Positions 44,854 to 56,665 of a DNA stretch of 64,000 nt are shown in pieces (position 1 is the stretch's first letter; each line of letters opens with the position of its first letter). The stretch is from Dermacentor variabilis. Taxonomy: Eukaryota > Arthropoda > Arachnida > Ixodida > Ixodidae. The position numbers and the translations under genes are program-made. The notes under the pieces were generated by a model that ran no database searches, was not told where the DNA came from, and saw only the letters and a list, made by a program, of their open reading frames with translations. Where the stretch lies: the NCBI RefSeq assembly GCF_050947875.1, contig NC_134577.1:66715639-66779638 (forward strand), read 5' to 3'.

Positions 44854-45590
44854 CCATACTTACACGATTCTACGGCGCCCCTGAATCTAACGTGCACCCA
44901 ATTTTCTCGAGTTGAAAGTAAGAAAATAAACGTACCCCTGAATGTGACATTCCCCAGATTTATATAAGATTTATATAAGAAAAATATAAGATTCCACCCA
45001 AATTCCCGATCATAAAAATGAGACACACAGAATTTATCTTCACAGACAGAAAACTTCTTTTTCAAATGAGCTTTCATAATGAAAGCAGCGTGTCATCCGT
45101 TGCCATTTGCACTTAATTGGCCATAGATACGAAACACACAGGGGTGGCATTCTCAAGAAATCTGGTTTATGGATATACCACTATTACAATCACGAGCGTT
45201 TACCTGACTTTGCATCAGATTTACTGTAGAATGTGTCCCACAGTGTTCTTGGAAAAGTGCCACAAATGCTGGTGGCTGCGTACGCCAATGCATCCAGTGC
45301 CAAGTTGCATAAAGTCTTTTGCAAGTGATAGCACCTCCTAAAGTTAATGACAGAGAAAAATACCGCTCCAGATCGTAGTCGAGCACAAAATGAACCAATG
45401 GCAACCGTCATGAAAATGTGCTGCGCTGCCATTTTGTGATGGCAATGACGCTGTGCCTGACGGCTTTGACGGTAAGCTGTTGCCAGGGCCGCGAATGCAG
45501 TTTTACGTTTCCTGTGCGATTGTAACGCACAGGCAATTTTCCTACCCATTTTCATGAAGAAAACGTGCGTGTTAGAATCATGTTAGTGCA
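44854..45590. mobile_element. pogo/Tigger-type MITE
   Basis: The left end (after TA at 44852-44853) reads CCATACTTACACGATTCTAC with a CTAACGTGCACC block behind it. The right end, in reverse complement, reads ...ACTAACATGATTCTAACACG. Both resemble CCGTATTTACTCGATTCTAA termini. The minus frame 45555-45190 (121 codons) has no recognised domain. Confidence 0.6.
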
Positions 45591-47019
45591 TTAGATGCCA
45601 CACCTTCCACTACAGCTGACAGCACTGGAAGCTGTGTGACGGCTGGTACAGACCAATCCTCACGGATAGGGGAACAACAGTTAGGTAGCAGTTACAAGAG
45701 CCAAAGGAGCGTGACCACACTTCTACAAATGGCGGCACACAAGCCATACATCACGACATAAGGTTAGGCAAGTGAAAATATCTGCTAGTCTGTAGCAAAT
45801 AGTTTGTAGCATAACGCTTCTCTTTATGCTACAAATTACCAATGGATTAGTGGATGTTTTCAATCAAGCATCAGTGATAGATAGTCTGGAAATAAGAAAG
45901 CAAGTTTATCTTTCCACAACAAAATTTAGACAGTGGGCAAGTGGAAGATGCAGTCAATTTTATTCACACTTTCAAAATCAGGAGGCCTATAGAACATTCC
46001 AGTGAAAGCTTGCCACAGAAGTGAAAGCATCACCATAACACTCTCTGGACTGTTAAAGAGATCTACAGAAGCCGTAGCAGTGCACTCTGTATTTATGCAC
46101 AACAGTTCAAAGAGAAGATGCTCCTCCCCAAAGAGAAGGTGCTTTTCCACCCCCTCCCCCTTATGGAAAGGTCTACAGTGGAACTGTAGTCCCCCACAGC
46201 AAAAGGTGACATTGAGTGCCTTCAGTACTCTTTCTCTAAAGGCTTATCGCCGTTATCAACAAAAAGAATAATGTTCTTTGAGAGATTTTGCTGATAATTA
46301 CTTGAAAAATTTAAGAATAGAACCTAGATCCTGTATAACACTACCCCAAGTCCTTGGACTGCACTATTTGCAGATATACACATAATCCCAGAAAGTGTTT
46401 TAATTTTGGGTCATCTCCTATCTTTATACCTGTAATACGAGTGCCACACGGGTGCAGAAAATTTTAATGCTATTTGCTTGATGCCACACGGACAAACCTA
46501 ACATCATTTGCCTTAATATAATTCATTACCTAATGCGTTAACCAGAATTCATTTGACTGAGAAATGCATACCCTCGACTCCATAGCTTGTGCAGTGCAGT
46601 ATAATTAAGTGTTTGCAATGGTCTCTACTATGTAAAAAATTATTTATACATAACTTTTAACTACAATGCTCCTGCAAGCAGTTGTATCTGGTGAACTTCC
46701 TCAGGTCAGCGTAGCAATGGCTTCGACAGGCCAGGCACCATCTTAATTTTGGGCTTTGGATTTGACTTGGAATAGCTGAAGTTGGTATGATTGGTTGTAA
46801 CATTGGGAATGGCAGCTACAAACGCAAGCTAACGGCACCATGGTGTGCTTGCTTTTATAATTCGAAGGCGCAAAGCAAACTTGTAAATGCATATTTGTAT
46901 TTCATTTAATACCTTAAAATTGCTCACTTCAGAAGATGCTGTCATCGACATTACCACATCAAATGCCATTAAATTTGGACATGTAGAAGCTCCACTGAAA
47001 GAAATATCCTAACGGAACC

Positions 47020-47659
47020 TAAAGGGGCCCTGAACCACTTTTTGTCGAAGCAGAGAAAGCCATATGAAGTGAAAATAGGCTATTTCAGAAATACTTTGCC
47101 GCAAGAAGTACTTCAGTGCGTCCAGCAGAAGTGCAGTTATGGACAAACATGGCCTCCACTGTGCTCCCGTTCCTTCTTCAATGCCTTGCACTGCAAGGGT
47201 GCCCCATAGCGCTCCACCTTCTAAATGTCACCATGGTGCGCAGTTCAAATTTCATTTTGGATGTTAACGTAGATGCCACGAATTCCACCTCTGATGCCTA
47301 TGATGTGCTAAACATAAGCCAAACACAGTTGTCCTCAGTGAGCTGCAGAGCGCTTAGCCAGTGGACTCGTGGCGGCCGCGGTATCTAAGCCATGTAGCCG
47401 ACCGCAGCTTGATGTCAGCTATTGACCAATAGCAGTCGCCTGAGGGAATGATGAAATAAAGCGTCCAGGAGAGAGTGAGGACAGCGCCTTCTGTTGAAAC
47501 GAGAGTGTTTGTGAGAAAGGTGACTTTGCAATCCGCTTGCGAGCTCCGCGCACAGTGTACAACAGCAAAACTTGGCTGAGATGTTCACAGCAGCGTATGC
47601 TACCCATGGACTATGTTATTTATTTCACCAAGCCCAAGGGGTGGTTCATTGCCCCTTTA
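47020..47659. mobile_element. MITE with TAAAGGGGC inverted ends
   Basis: The left end TAAAGGGGCCCTGAACCAC and the right end GTGGTTCATTGCCCCTTTA are inverted repeats with two mismatches. It is 640 bp long, has no coding capacity recognised and lies within the last intron of the phosphatase-like gene. The target duplication is not clear. Confidence 0.68.
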
Positions 47660-49220
47660 AGGCATTAACGAATGAATGTCTTTTTTTTTCCCCGTGTGGC
47701 ACGGGTACAACATTTTTGGTTCAGTATTCCCAGTTCTACTAATGACCAGGGCACTGCTTTTCAAACTTTCTGGTCTTAGGAAACCCCCACCAGCTTTCTC
47801 TTTTTCCACCGATATGCTTATATACAGACTTAGTATAAGGGCTCATTAAAACACACAGAGAATGAAGAAAAGGATGGAGGGGTGAGCAGAGTCTCATTTC
47901 CTCTGGATCTGCCTAACCAAAGTAGCCCCGCTGCCGAGTCTGCGTGTAGCCGTTGTTATTTACGGTTTGGCATATTATCTTCAATCTCAAAGGCTATCGC
48001 TCTCGATGAGAAGCTCACAATAATACACAGACAAGGAATAAAATTTTAACTGTGCAACAAACTTAAAATAATCGGTCAAGATTGTGTAGCCCAAGAAGTC
48101 ACTAACTGATACATTTCAAGAAAAGATGAAAGGGCAGTTGGTGTGCCCGTGCAAAAAAACAAACAGTTGTGTTAGCGACACATCTGTCAACTTGAGGAAG
48201 GGTGAAGCCAGTCCGCTGGAAATGCTAAACTGGCAACGTCCTTAGTTCTCATAAGGAACCAGCTGAGCTATAGTCTGTTTATTTTGAGCACCTCTGGTCA
48301 CGTTTGTTATCGCGCATGTGCAGACCACCAACTCTCACCTTTTCCTGAAATGCATCAGTTGTAAGTGAGCGCTTGTGCGCTTCTGTATTGTCTGTGCTCT
48401 TTTCGCGCTCTTTTAATATTTTTTTCCCACATCATAGGCGAACTAGACCAACAGTTTTTTTTTGTGAATACAGAGACAAGCATTTTTTCCCCCAACGCAC
48501 CGCTCCGTGGATCGTAATCAGCGCGCGCCATAAGCGGCGTCATCCCAAAGAGTAAGTGTTGGACCCACAAAAGTGCATTTTATATTTTCACAAACAAATG
48601 TGACCTTTGAAACAAATGTGATGATCTTTGATATACGGATTGCAACACTAAGCTTACATGCCCGCGTCGCCAGGCCTGAAGTAGCACCCCGTGTGCACAT
48701 CAGAACACATTTTGCACTGCCCCGTGGTGACACGCCTCAGCCACAAATAATGCGTGAACACGACCCACGTGTTAAATAGGCTGTCTAAATGGACAATATG
48801 GATATCCACTGGCAACAAGAGCCGACCAGGCAGGAAAGCGGCTCTCAGCTTGCAGGACTTCTATGTTGATTCCCACTCACGTGTTACACACTGTATTTGC
48901 AGGTGAAGTTTGTAAAGGCACTCGGTTAAAAGCAGTCAGCATGGCCACTGCCGGCCGCATAAATCGCCTAATGAGTCTCGTACGCCGCTGCCGCATGGGT
49001 ATCTCGCTGCTGGCAGACTACAGAGGTGTGGATGCAGCTTGCGATGGCTTCGTTAAATCGAAAATGCAACGCATAATTTCATCTCCAAATCTATAAACTG
49101 TAGAAATGAATGGGGAGAAACGGGATGGGGTCAGATTCGTTCTGACCGCTTGCGCACCCTTAAGATACCGTTTAGAGAACCAAGTTTGAGAATCCCCAGA
49201 CTGATTCTGGCGATTATTTT

Positions 49221-49733
49221 CAAGGAACACTAAACAGAAAAATTATTTTAGCTGTTAGTAAGTTGCCCTTCCACATGAGCAAAGAACACCCCTCGTATTA
49301 GGAGAACAAGCCTGATAAGCCAGAAAAAAATGCAAGAGACGGGTGGCAACACTGCCTTGAACTTCCCGCACCAGCTCGACGTGACATCAAGAATTTTGAT
49401 GCAATTTTATCGAGCCTAGATAAATCTTTATTGGTAAAAATGGACTACATTGTATTCTAATAAAGCCAGAGACTGAATCTGGCAAATTTTGAGAACCTTT
49501 ACTGAACCACAATGATGGAAAAGCGAGAAAATACTACGTAATCTGTGACGTCACGCAGTGACATACCAGCCCTGGGGTCATGCTGCAAAATTTTAAAAAA
49601 AGATTAAACTTTTGCCAATCATTTTCTTTTTCTAACAATCAACCTATTACTGTAACGTTAGCGAAAATGGGGTTCTTCGAGAATACTTCATCAACGTAAG
49701 TGGATTCGGTGTTTTCTCTGGAGTGTCCCTTTA
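49221..49733. mobile_element. MITE with AAAGGGACACT-type ends
   Basis: The left end AAGGAACACTAAACAG and the right end, in reverse complement TAAAGGGACACTCCAG, form short imperfect inverted repeats. This pattern is, from memory, very common in tick genomes. It lies just downstream of the 49776 splice donor. Confidence 0.5.
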
Positions 49734-49775
49734 AACCAAGCATTAATATCATGCATGAATTGTCCTAAGCCATAC

Positions 49776-50074
49776 CTGCATTCGCAGCAGGGTCAGTGCA
49801 TGCCTCTGGTGTGCCTCAACCTCGGGCAGGGGCAGAGGCGGCTGCTGCGTGTTGGTCGTGCCATCCTTGCGACTCCGCTTGGCAATGGCAAACTTGCCGA
49901 CAACGGGGTCAAAGTTGTCCGAGATACCGTCAGAGGTGAGGAAGAGGATGTCACCGGGCTGGACTACCGTCATGGAAACGGTTAGGTTGTTGAGCTCAGG
50001 GTTCTGTCCGTCAACGGGGCCCAGAGCACCAAGGGCATCCCGCATGTCCCGCATCGAGTGGATGTCGTGAGATC
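49776..50074 (-). CDS. PPM/PP2C-type phosphatase-like protein, internal exon
   Basis: This is a 299-base exon read from 50074 down to 49776, with an acceptor TTTTGCAG just before it and a donor GTATGG after the codon CAG. The first two bases complete a split Gly codon with the previous exon; it ends in phase 0. It encodes SHDIHSMRDMRDALGALGPV, then NNLTVSMTVVQPGDILFLTS followed at once by DGISDNFDP. This GD-x-hydrophobic-x-x-x-SDG-x-x-D block is a core PP2C motif, and its Asp binds the catalytic metal. The second half (KRSRKDGTTNTQQPPLPLPE) is low-complexity and probably a loop insertion. The exon ends with HALTLLRMQ, which continues sensibly into DLLQQG of the last exon. Confidence 0.88.
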
Positions 50075-50592
50075 CTGCAAAACAGAAACGAGGAAGAGTA
50101 AAGCAACGATTCACTTAGTGTATTAGTGTTAGAAGGACACAAAAGGACAAGTCGAGGTTCACTGAGTGGTGGACTATGCTTCTTAATTGAAAATATCACA
50201 TTCCTGTTCAACGGTCTAAGTTTTTCTCCAGTTCAACGTACACATGTGTAAGAAGTAAATGCCGTATTTACTCAATTGTAATGCCCGCATTTTTCATCGC
50301 CAGAAATGTAAAATGCAATGTCCTTGCTTAACATGCACCCCAAATTTCATACTTCAAAAAATGCAAAATAGAAAACCCTTGATTATTCCCTCACAAGCTT
50401 TTCATCATTGGAGAGAGACATAGCAATTTGTTTTCACTTAGAAGAAGACATTTTAGAACTCAGAGGCTGCTGGATCTGTGATTTTGACACCAGCTACAGG
50501 TGGTGTCCAATGATAAGAAATATCCAACGCTCACAAGAACATCTGGCACCCACAACATGGAAAAGCATGGCTTTCAAGACAGAAAGGTAATA

Positions 50593-52318
50593 CCGTATTT
50601 ATTCGCGTATAACCCGCACCAAAATGTGAAAAAACGCGTTTAAAAAGTGGGGGTGCGGGTTATCTGCGAATTTTTTCCTTGGGAGGGGGGGGCGGGGGGT
50701 CGGCTTCACCGCAATGTGCGGCGGCCTCCCCGTGTAGTCCGCCATCCCCATCGTCATCGACGCTTGTCAAGCCGATGAAGGGCCAACGAAAGGCCAGCAT
50801 TGTTGAGCCTCGCGTTAGGCGCTGTTTAGTGTACTTACCCCAGTTTGCACTGTTTGCCTGCTTTGTTTTGGCATCATGAGTGCGACTCGACGGCAGTGTT
50901 TCACAGCGAAAGAGAAGCTAAAGATTATAGCCGCTGCCGAAGAAATCGGCAACAGAGCTACTGCAAGACAGCATGACGTCGACGAGTCGTGCATTCGCGA
51001 CTGGAGGAAGAAAAAAGAGAGTCTCGAAGCAACGAACCGGAACAGGCGAGCGTTTCGGGGTCCGAAGACTGGCGCGTACCCCCACCTCGAGACGCAGCTT
51101 GCGAAGTTCATTGAGGAGCAGAGAAGTCGTGGCCACGCTGTTTCGACTGAGATGGCGCAAATGGAAGCCCTGAAGTTGGCCCGGGAATTGAACATTCCAC
51201 GTGAGTTTCGTGCAAGCCGTGGATGGCTTCAGCGCTTCATGCGAAGACATGGATTTTCTATGCGGCGGCGAACAACCATGTGCCAGTGGCTTCCTGAAGC
51301 CTACGAGGAAAAGTTGTTGAACTTTCAACGATATGTGATCGCACTTCGGAAGGAGCACAGCTATTTGCTGTCTCAGGTGGGAAATGCTGATCAAACACCT
51401 GTGTACTTTGAGATGCCGATGGACACGACCATGGAAAAAAAGGGCTCCAAATCAGTCAGCGTGCTGACCGGCGGAAATGCTAAGCTGCGCTGCACAGTCA
51501 TGCTATGCGCTTTGGCTGACGGCACGAAACTGCGCCCGTATGTCATTTTCAAACGCAAGACGCCACCTGGCATTCCACTGCCCCCAGGAATCGTTGTGCG
51601 TGCGGAAGAAAATTCGTGGATGAACAGTGGCCGAGTCGGTGACTGGCTTCGAGTAATCTGGGAGCGAAGACCAGGTGCCTTGCTGGCACGCCGGTCGATG
51701 CTCGTACTAGATTCCTTCAGAGGCCACTGCACTGATGCGGTGAAGGCTCGCCTTGCCGAGACCAGCACCGACCTCGTCATAATACCTGGCGGCATGACGT
51801 CCATGCTACAGCCACTCGACGTGTGCCTGAACAAGCCGTTCAAGGCACACGTGAAGCGGCTGTATGCCCAGTTGATGGCCGACGGCATTTACGCCCTCAC
51901 ACCGACGGGACGCGTGCGAAGGCCTGATATTCCATTGCTGTGCCAGTGGATCGTGGATGCGTGGAAAGCGATACCGGCCGATTTGGTGCGCAAAAGCTTT
52001 AAAAAATGTGTGATCAGTAATAGTCTGGATGGTTCCGAGGACGACTACGTCTTTGAGAGTGGCGATGAAGCCTCGGATGGCAGTAGTGAGAGCGGCGACG
52101 ATTAAGAATCGGATAACCAGTGACGTGGTGGCGGTCGTTTGAATAAATGTTCTGAAAACGAAATGATCACTGAGTGTGAGTTGCATCTTTCTAGCGCTCA
52201 TTTTTTTTTTCAGGTAAACGTGCGGGTTATACGCGAGTTTTTTTTTTTTTTTTCCGCCGAGTTCAAAGTTAGGGGTGCGGGTTATACGCAGGGGCGGGTT
52301 ATACGCGGGTAAATACGG
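50593..52318 (+). mobile_element. Apparently intact pogo/Tigger-like DNA transposon
   Basis: This is a 1726-bp element with inverted ends CCGTATTTATTCGCGTATAA and, at the right, the reverse complement CCGTATTTACCCGCGTATAA. Each is followed by CCCGC, and a second internal copy of the right-end motif lies near 52271-52300. It is flanked by TA at 50591-50592 and 52319-52320, the pogo/Tc1 target duplication. It contains a single uninterrupted transposase gene in plus orientation, opposite to the host gene, and sits in an intron of the phosphatase-like gene. Confidence 0.92.
50876..52105 (+). CDS. pogo/Tigger-like transposase (DDE-1 superfamily)
   Basis: This is an intact 409-codon transposase. 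Order: a helix-turn-helix of the Psq/CENP-B N-terminal kind at about residues 8-50 (FTAKEKLKIIAAAEEIGNRA, then RDWRKKKESL); a second CENP-B-type DNA-binding domain at about 68-130 (PHLETQLAKFIEEQRSRGHA, ASRGWLQRFMRRHGFSMRRR); and a DDE catalytic domain with the Asp residues in GNADQTPVYF (about 170), LVLDSFRGHC (about 282) and MLQPLDVCLN (about 318), 35 residues between the last two. An acidic Ser/Asp-rich tail ends the protein. It should bind the terminal inverted repeats and cut and paste the element. No frameshift or stop is seen and all three acidic residues are present, so it could be active. Confidence 0.93.
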   Translation: MSATRRQCFTAKEKLKIIAAAEEIGNRATARQHDVDESCIRDWRKKKESLEATNRNRRAFRGPKTGAYPHLETQLAKFIEEQRSRGHAVSTEMAQMEALKLARELNIPREFRASRGWLQRFMRRHGFSMRRRTTMCQWLPEAYEEKLLNFQRYVIALRKEHSYLLSQVGNADQTPVYFEMPMDTTMEKKGSKSVSVLTGGNAKLRCTVMLCALADGTKLRPYVIFKRKTPPGIPLPPGIVVRAEENSWMNSGRVGDWLRVIWERRPGALLARRSMLVLDSFRGHCTDAVKARLAETSTDLVIIPGGMTSMLQPLDVCLNKPFKAHVKRLYAQLMADGIYALTPTGRVRRPDIPLLCQWIVDAWKAIPADLVRKSFKKCVISNSLDGSEDDYVFESGDEASDGSSESGDD

Positions 52319-53688
52319 TATTCAAGACTGGGGGCAGAGATTTGGCCACTACCTATAGCAGTTGTGTTTTGTATTGGATTTTCAAATGCACATCATATTT
52401 TAGCCAATTTCTCAGGGAAAAAGTGTGCATTATAAATGAGTATGGTGAATGCAGTAAAAGGGCATCTGCTTTGAAAGACAGATGTGCTTGCCCCCATGTG
52501 TGACAACCTTGGGTATCCTTTCGTTTATTTTCGCATGCTGTCTCATTCACTGTGCCTGGCTCGTAACTGCAGCACTGGAACAGTTGGTTGGCTCACCGGA
52601 AGTGTGCTGTTAAAAGATGAAGTTCTTGGATGCTGGATTAGAAGTTGCTCCGCACGAAAGGTTGCACGATAAAGCCGCACAGCTTTTCTCCCAATATGTG
52701 AAAGTAATGTTGCAGTCAATAGTGCTTGCGTAAATTTCAGGTGCCGTGGGTATGATGAAACTTGACTGCGAAAACATAAGTATGAAGCGCGGAGCGTTGC
52801 ACCCACTATCTATGGAAAGCAGCGCACATGTTTCATGAATGCTTACACTTGCAGGGAAAGCACGATGGGATAAGCAATGGGGCATTGGAATGCAAAGTCC
52901 ATGATGACATGCACATTTAGTCAACGAACTTGCCTCCAAAAGACTATCGACCATAGAAGCAACAAAAGAGCGAAGAGCCCAATACACTCTGCGATGAATC
53001 CGCATACGTCCCACCGATATTAAGCAGCCAGGCCATTTACTGATGTTCCGTGCCATTCAAACGATGGCTTGATGGTGATTAATTACCACGACGCGCACTC
53101 GAGTGATCCCACAGTTGGAGGCACACTACCTTTTTCAATAATATCGACAGTGCAAGATGAAAGCTCTAAGCTGGATAAATTCTTTTGTGGCTCAAAATGA
53201 AAGACAACAGCAATATTTAAAGTGTTCCTATTGATGTCGGTTTTTAATGTGCTATTGTGGTTACTGCTGCTGACTTTTCAATGAGGCAGCACCGTTGCGG
53301 AGCCGTCGGCTCTGGCCATGATGCAGCATCGGCGCGAAGAGCAAGGTAGTGCAACAGATCGCAGCAGTGTGTGTACCAGTATGCTGTACACAAGGCAGTC
53401 TTGAGAAGCGCACAATATGAAATGCAACAGATCGCAAGGAGAGCAACATGTTACGACAAAAAGCAGCTCAAGCCTGGTGATGATGCACGTCAGGTGTAGA
53501 CAAATTTCCATTCTGTGAAGGTAAACTTTACTCGTTTCACGTTTTTCCAATATCTAGAATCGGATGCATGCTTTTTCTTGTTACGAAATCAGCTGTGAAT
53601 TATATCTGTGTGCACACTATTTCCTATTTTAACCCATAAAAACTGAGTCGGGTTTAAATTTAGGGGGTATGTAACAATAGGGCAATTG

Positions 53689-54307
53689 CCACATTTATTC
53701 GAATCTAGGCCAATAGTATTTTTTTTTTCAAACAATCATTTACCAAACTTTAGGGTTGGCTTAGATTTGAGGTTTAAAAAGAAAAACGTGCCAGTTTTTA
53801 ATTGAAACTGACAAATATGGTGCATAACTAGCATCTAGAAAAGTAAGTGTCGCAGCCGCTACCAGCCACACCAGTAGCCAACTGAAGTACACGAGCGACA
53901 TCGCCATTTTGACTTGTGTCGTATCGGCGTGTGGTATGGCATTATCGTAATGGTACCAAGCAGGCAATGCCATTATAGTGCTGTTTTCCAATGAAAAGTT
54001 GCACAACTGCATCTTCAAATGTTCAAGCCGGCAGAGACATCAGCATCGATAAGAAAAATGTCCATTGTTAGAGGGGGCAACGGGAGATGCTTTTTGCATG
54101 CACCGCAACGAGGATGACATTTACTGGACCACAGCAGCGATGGAGACGAAGAATGAGCTCGGCATGTTCATTTTCAATAAATGCTTTTTCATTTTGTGAA
54201 TGCTGTCCTTGCTTTTTTGTTCGACCTACACTCAAAGTGCCCCCCCCCCCCTCCCCTCCCTTCTGGATTCAGACTTCTGGGGTCAGCCTAGATTCGAGTA
54301 ACTACGG
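53689..54307 (-). mobile_element. MITE copy A with CTCGAATCTAGGCC-type ends
   Basis: The ends are CCACATTTATTCGAATCTAG at the left and, in reverse complement, CCGTAGTTACTCGAATCTAG at the right, with TA after the right end. It is homologous to 58850-59640 but in the opposite orientation. Inside, the minus frame 54018-53761 (85 codons) resembles the small frame of copy B. Confidence 0.75.
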
Positions 54308-54725
54308 TACTGTCCAATAAAGTTTGGTGTGTTTGGATGTTTTCTGGCCTCCTCTTTTATTTTTTACCCGCCATATAATTCGATCAATTCTACTGGTCCC
54401 GTCAAGGCAGAAGTAACGAAAGTCGACTGCATTCATAAAAAGAGCAATTTGGTGTGTTTCTTTTGCATTATCATGTACCATTTCCACTGTAGCCAAGAGC
54501 CCAACCCCTTCATATTCTGCAGGTAAGAATTGAATTTTATTTCTCGTTCATTCAAACGAGGGTAGACTGAGACTAAAGACATAAAGCCTGACAAAGGTTT
54601 CAGCCCTGGCAAACGAACAGGTTTGACAGCAGATCACATACATATGCACAATTTTGCATATTACAACAGCATTGGTTACTGTGAAAATTTATGGTAGCAA
54701 TGTGCATGGTCAAGCTGCCACTCAC

Positions 54726-54927
54726 CTAGAGTGATTTCACGAACACCATGCTGCTGATTGTAGACATAGGCAAGGCTGTCACCAACGTTGCACACACACA
54801 CGACGTACTGGTCAGAGCCTTGAAGCTGGACAGTTACTGCAGCGCACAGTGTCGTGAGCATGCCTTGCTCTTGTAGGATCAAGCTGTGTGCAGCTTGGAA
54901 TGAACGCAGCAGACAAACAAACACCTC
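54726..54927 (-). CDS. PPM/PP2C-type phosphatase-like protein, internal exon
   Basis: This is a 202-base exon read from 54927 down to 54726, after an acceptor TGCCTTTTTCAG and before a donor GTGAGT. It starts in phase 0 and ends one base into a Gly codon completed by the next exon. It encodes EVFVCLLRSFQAAHSLILQE, then GMLTTLCAAVTVQL and VVCVCNVGDSLAYVYNQQHG. TTL...AV and CNVGDSxAYV are the PP2C core strands in which the Gly-Asp-Ser turn sits near the active site. The final residues REITL join to GSHDIHSM of the next exon. Confidence 0.9.
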
Positions 54928-55056
54928 CTGAAAAAGGCATAAAGGGAACAATATTGAACTGTTGTTTTCAAAATCAATACAAAGCTCTTCAATGTCAAGC
55001 ATCAAAACTGGAAAGCATGTTAGAAATATAGGAGAGTATATACCACAGCCAGGGAC

Positions 55057-55624
55057 ATACTCTATTTACCTGATTATAAAGAGCACTTTCTCTAGGGAAA
55101 TATACACTAAAAATGACATGTGCATTGGGTAAAAGTATGAAACCAAAACTACGATAGACAGAAGCTATCAACATTGGCATTATGCATAATCCAATCCAAT
55201 TCACATGTTTTTGGAGCTATGGGAGCTGCAGTAGCTTTGTGTTCACTCCACTTATGCCCCCTTGGTCTGCTAAATGTTTAAGAAATGAGGGCTCTGCAAA
55301 GCCATAGACAGCCCCAAAGATGGTATGCTCTGCACAGTCCATAGTGATAAAGACACCTCTGAGAGCAATGATGAGTTATGCCAGGTCCGCTGTAGCCTGA
55401 ATGCAATAAATTTTTTTTTCCAAGTGACAACAAATTGCCACTGCTCTCTGTCTTATCATGAAGAAATGGGGAGTGAACGATTAAGCGAACTGCACTTATA
55501 ATTTCTAGACGTTTAAAAATTAGAGTGCACGTTACAACAGGGGGTATTTCATTTTTCTGTCGCTGGCTGTGAAAATCTGGTATGCATTACAATTGAGGGT
55601 GCGTCAGAATCGAGTGACTGTGGT
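55057..55624. mobile_element. Probable pogo/Tigger-type MITE remnant
   Basis: The right end in reverse complement reads TACCACAGTCACTCGATTCT then GACGCACC, a good match to the CCGTATTTACTCGATTCTAA terminus. The left end near 55057 (ATACTCTATTTACCTGATTA) is weaker. It is non-coding and within an intron. Confidence 0.45.
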
Positions 55625-56322
55625 ATCTTCAGAGGAGGTGTGTTTCAGTGTGAGAACAATCTCCTTAAATTTTTACTCATCCACGCGAGGGCAAGTTCTT
55701 CATGAGGAGGATCTGAGCAAGCTAAGCATTCACATTGAATTACGAAAAAGCTCAGGACACACATCATAACTGGAAGAAGGCTCAAGGTGCCCCTCAAAAT
55801 AAAAGCCTAGGCTAAGCGACTCATTACAACTTTTGTCAAAGTCACTTTTTCTATCAAAGTTGCAACTTTCTTCAAAAGCTCTTGGTCGCAAGCTTACAAC
55901 ATGACGACTGTTGGGTTCTGCATGGGTAGTGGACGAGTGTAAGCGGGAGAAACATGGATTGTGACAGCATCAGCAACTATGTGTTATACAACTGTACGTA
56001 AATATGGCTATGTCATGTGGTGTATGTTAAAACGACAATGGCACACGAACTCCAGCAAACAAGCATTAAAACATGGTCAACTTGGGGAGTTGGTACAGTC
56101 ACACAGTTACTACATGACGTAAACTGCTATGACGAAAGTGCATGGAAAGTGGGCCAATCTCGGAGATCGTACAGCCTCACATAGCGCCTCAAAGCGCAAA
56201 CTGTCACAAGGAAAGAAGATGAGAAAGTGGCACATAATGCACATGCCAGATGTTTTAAGGAGGGGTCACACTAACATGGTAACTACAAATGTACGAGTGT
56301 GCGCGTCTCTTATTTGCAACAC

Positions 56323-56665
56323 GTTTCATCCCCTGTGACAGTGGCTCCTTTGCACTTTTGATATGCTTCACTGCAATACAGTGAGTATGCGTCACCGCAT
56401 ACCACTGAATTGCGGTGAAGCTGACTTTCAGGAAGTGGCTCTATGCATCGCTTTAGGTGTCTCGGTGGTCGTACTGTGACAGGAGACTGTGGGTGAGCGC
56501 GTGTATAATTAATTAGGGACACGTCTTATGACCCATGACAGTGGCCTCCTTGCACTCTAGAGATGCTTTACCGCAATTGCGTATGCTTTGCCACTAACAC
56601 CGCATTATTGCTGCAAAGTTGACTTTTGGGAACCAGCATTATGCAACGTTTTAGGCCCTTGCCGT
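56323..56665. repeat. Diverged direct repeat, about 200-bp period
   Basis: The block starting TGACAGTGGCTCCTTTGCAC (56336) recurs as TGACAGTGGCCTCCTTGCAC near 56536. Both continue with GATGCTT, an ACCGCAT element and a GACTTT...GCAT...CGTTTTAGG-like stretch. It is intronic, with no coding meaning evident. Confidence 0.6.

Larger units (their letters stand above)
50260..52449. mobile_element. Older MITE split by the Tigger-like insertion
   Basis: The left end near 50260 (GCCGTATTTACTCAATTGTA then ATGCCCGCA) and the right end near 52449 (in reverse complement TTCACCATACTCATTTATAA then TGCACAC) are alternative copies of the same terminus. Removing 50593-52318 leaves about 460 bp of non-coding DNA. 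The autonomous element therefore landed inside an older, related MITE. Confidence 0.6.
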
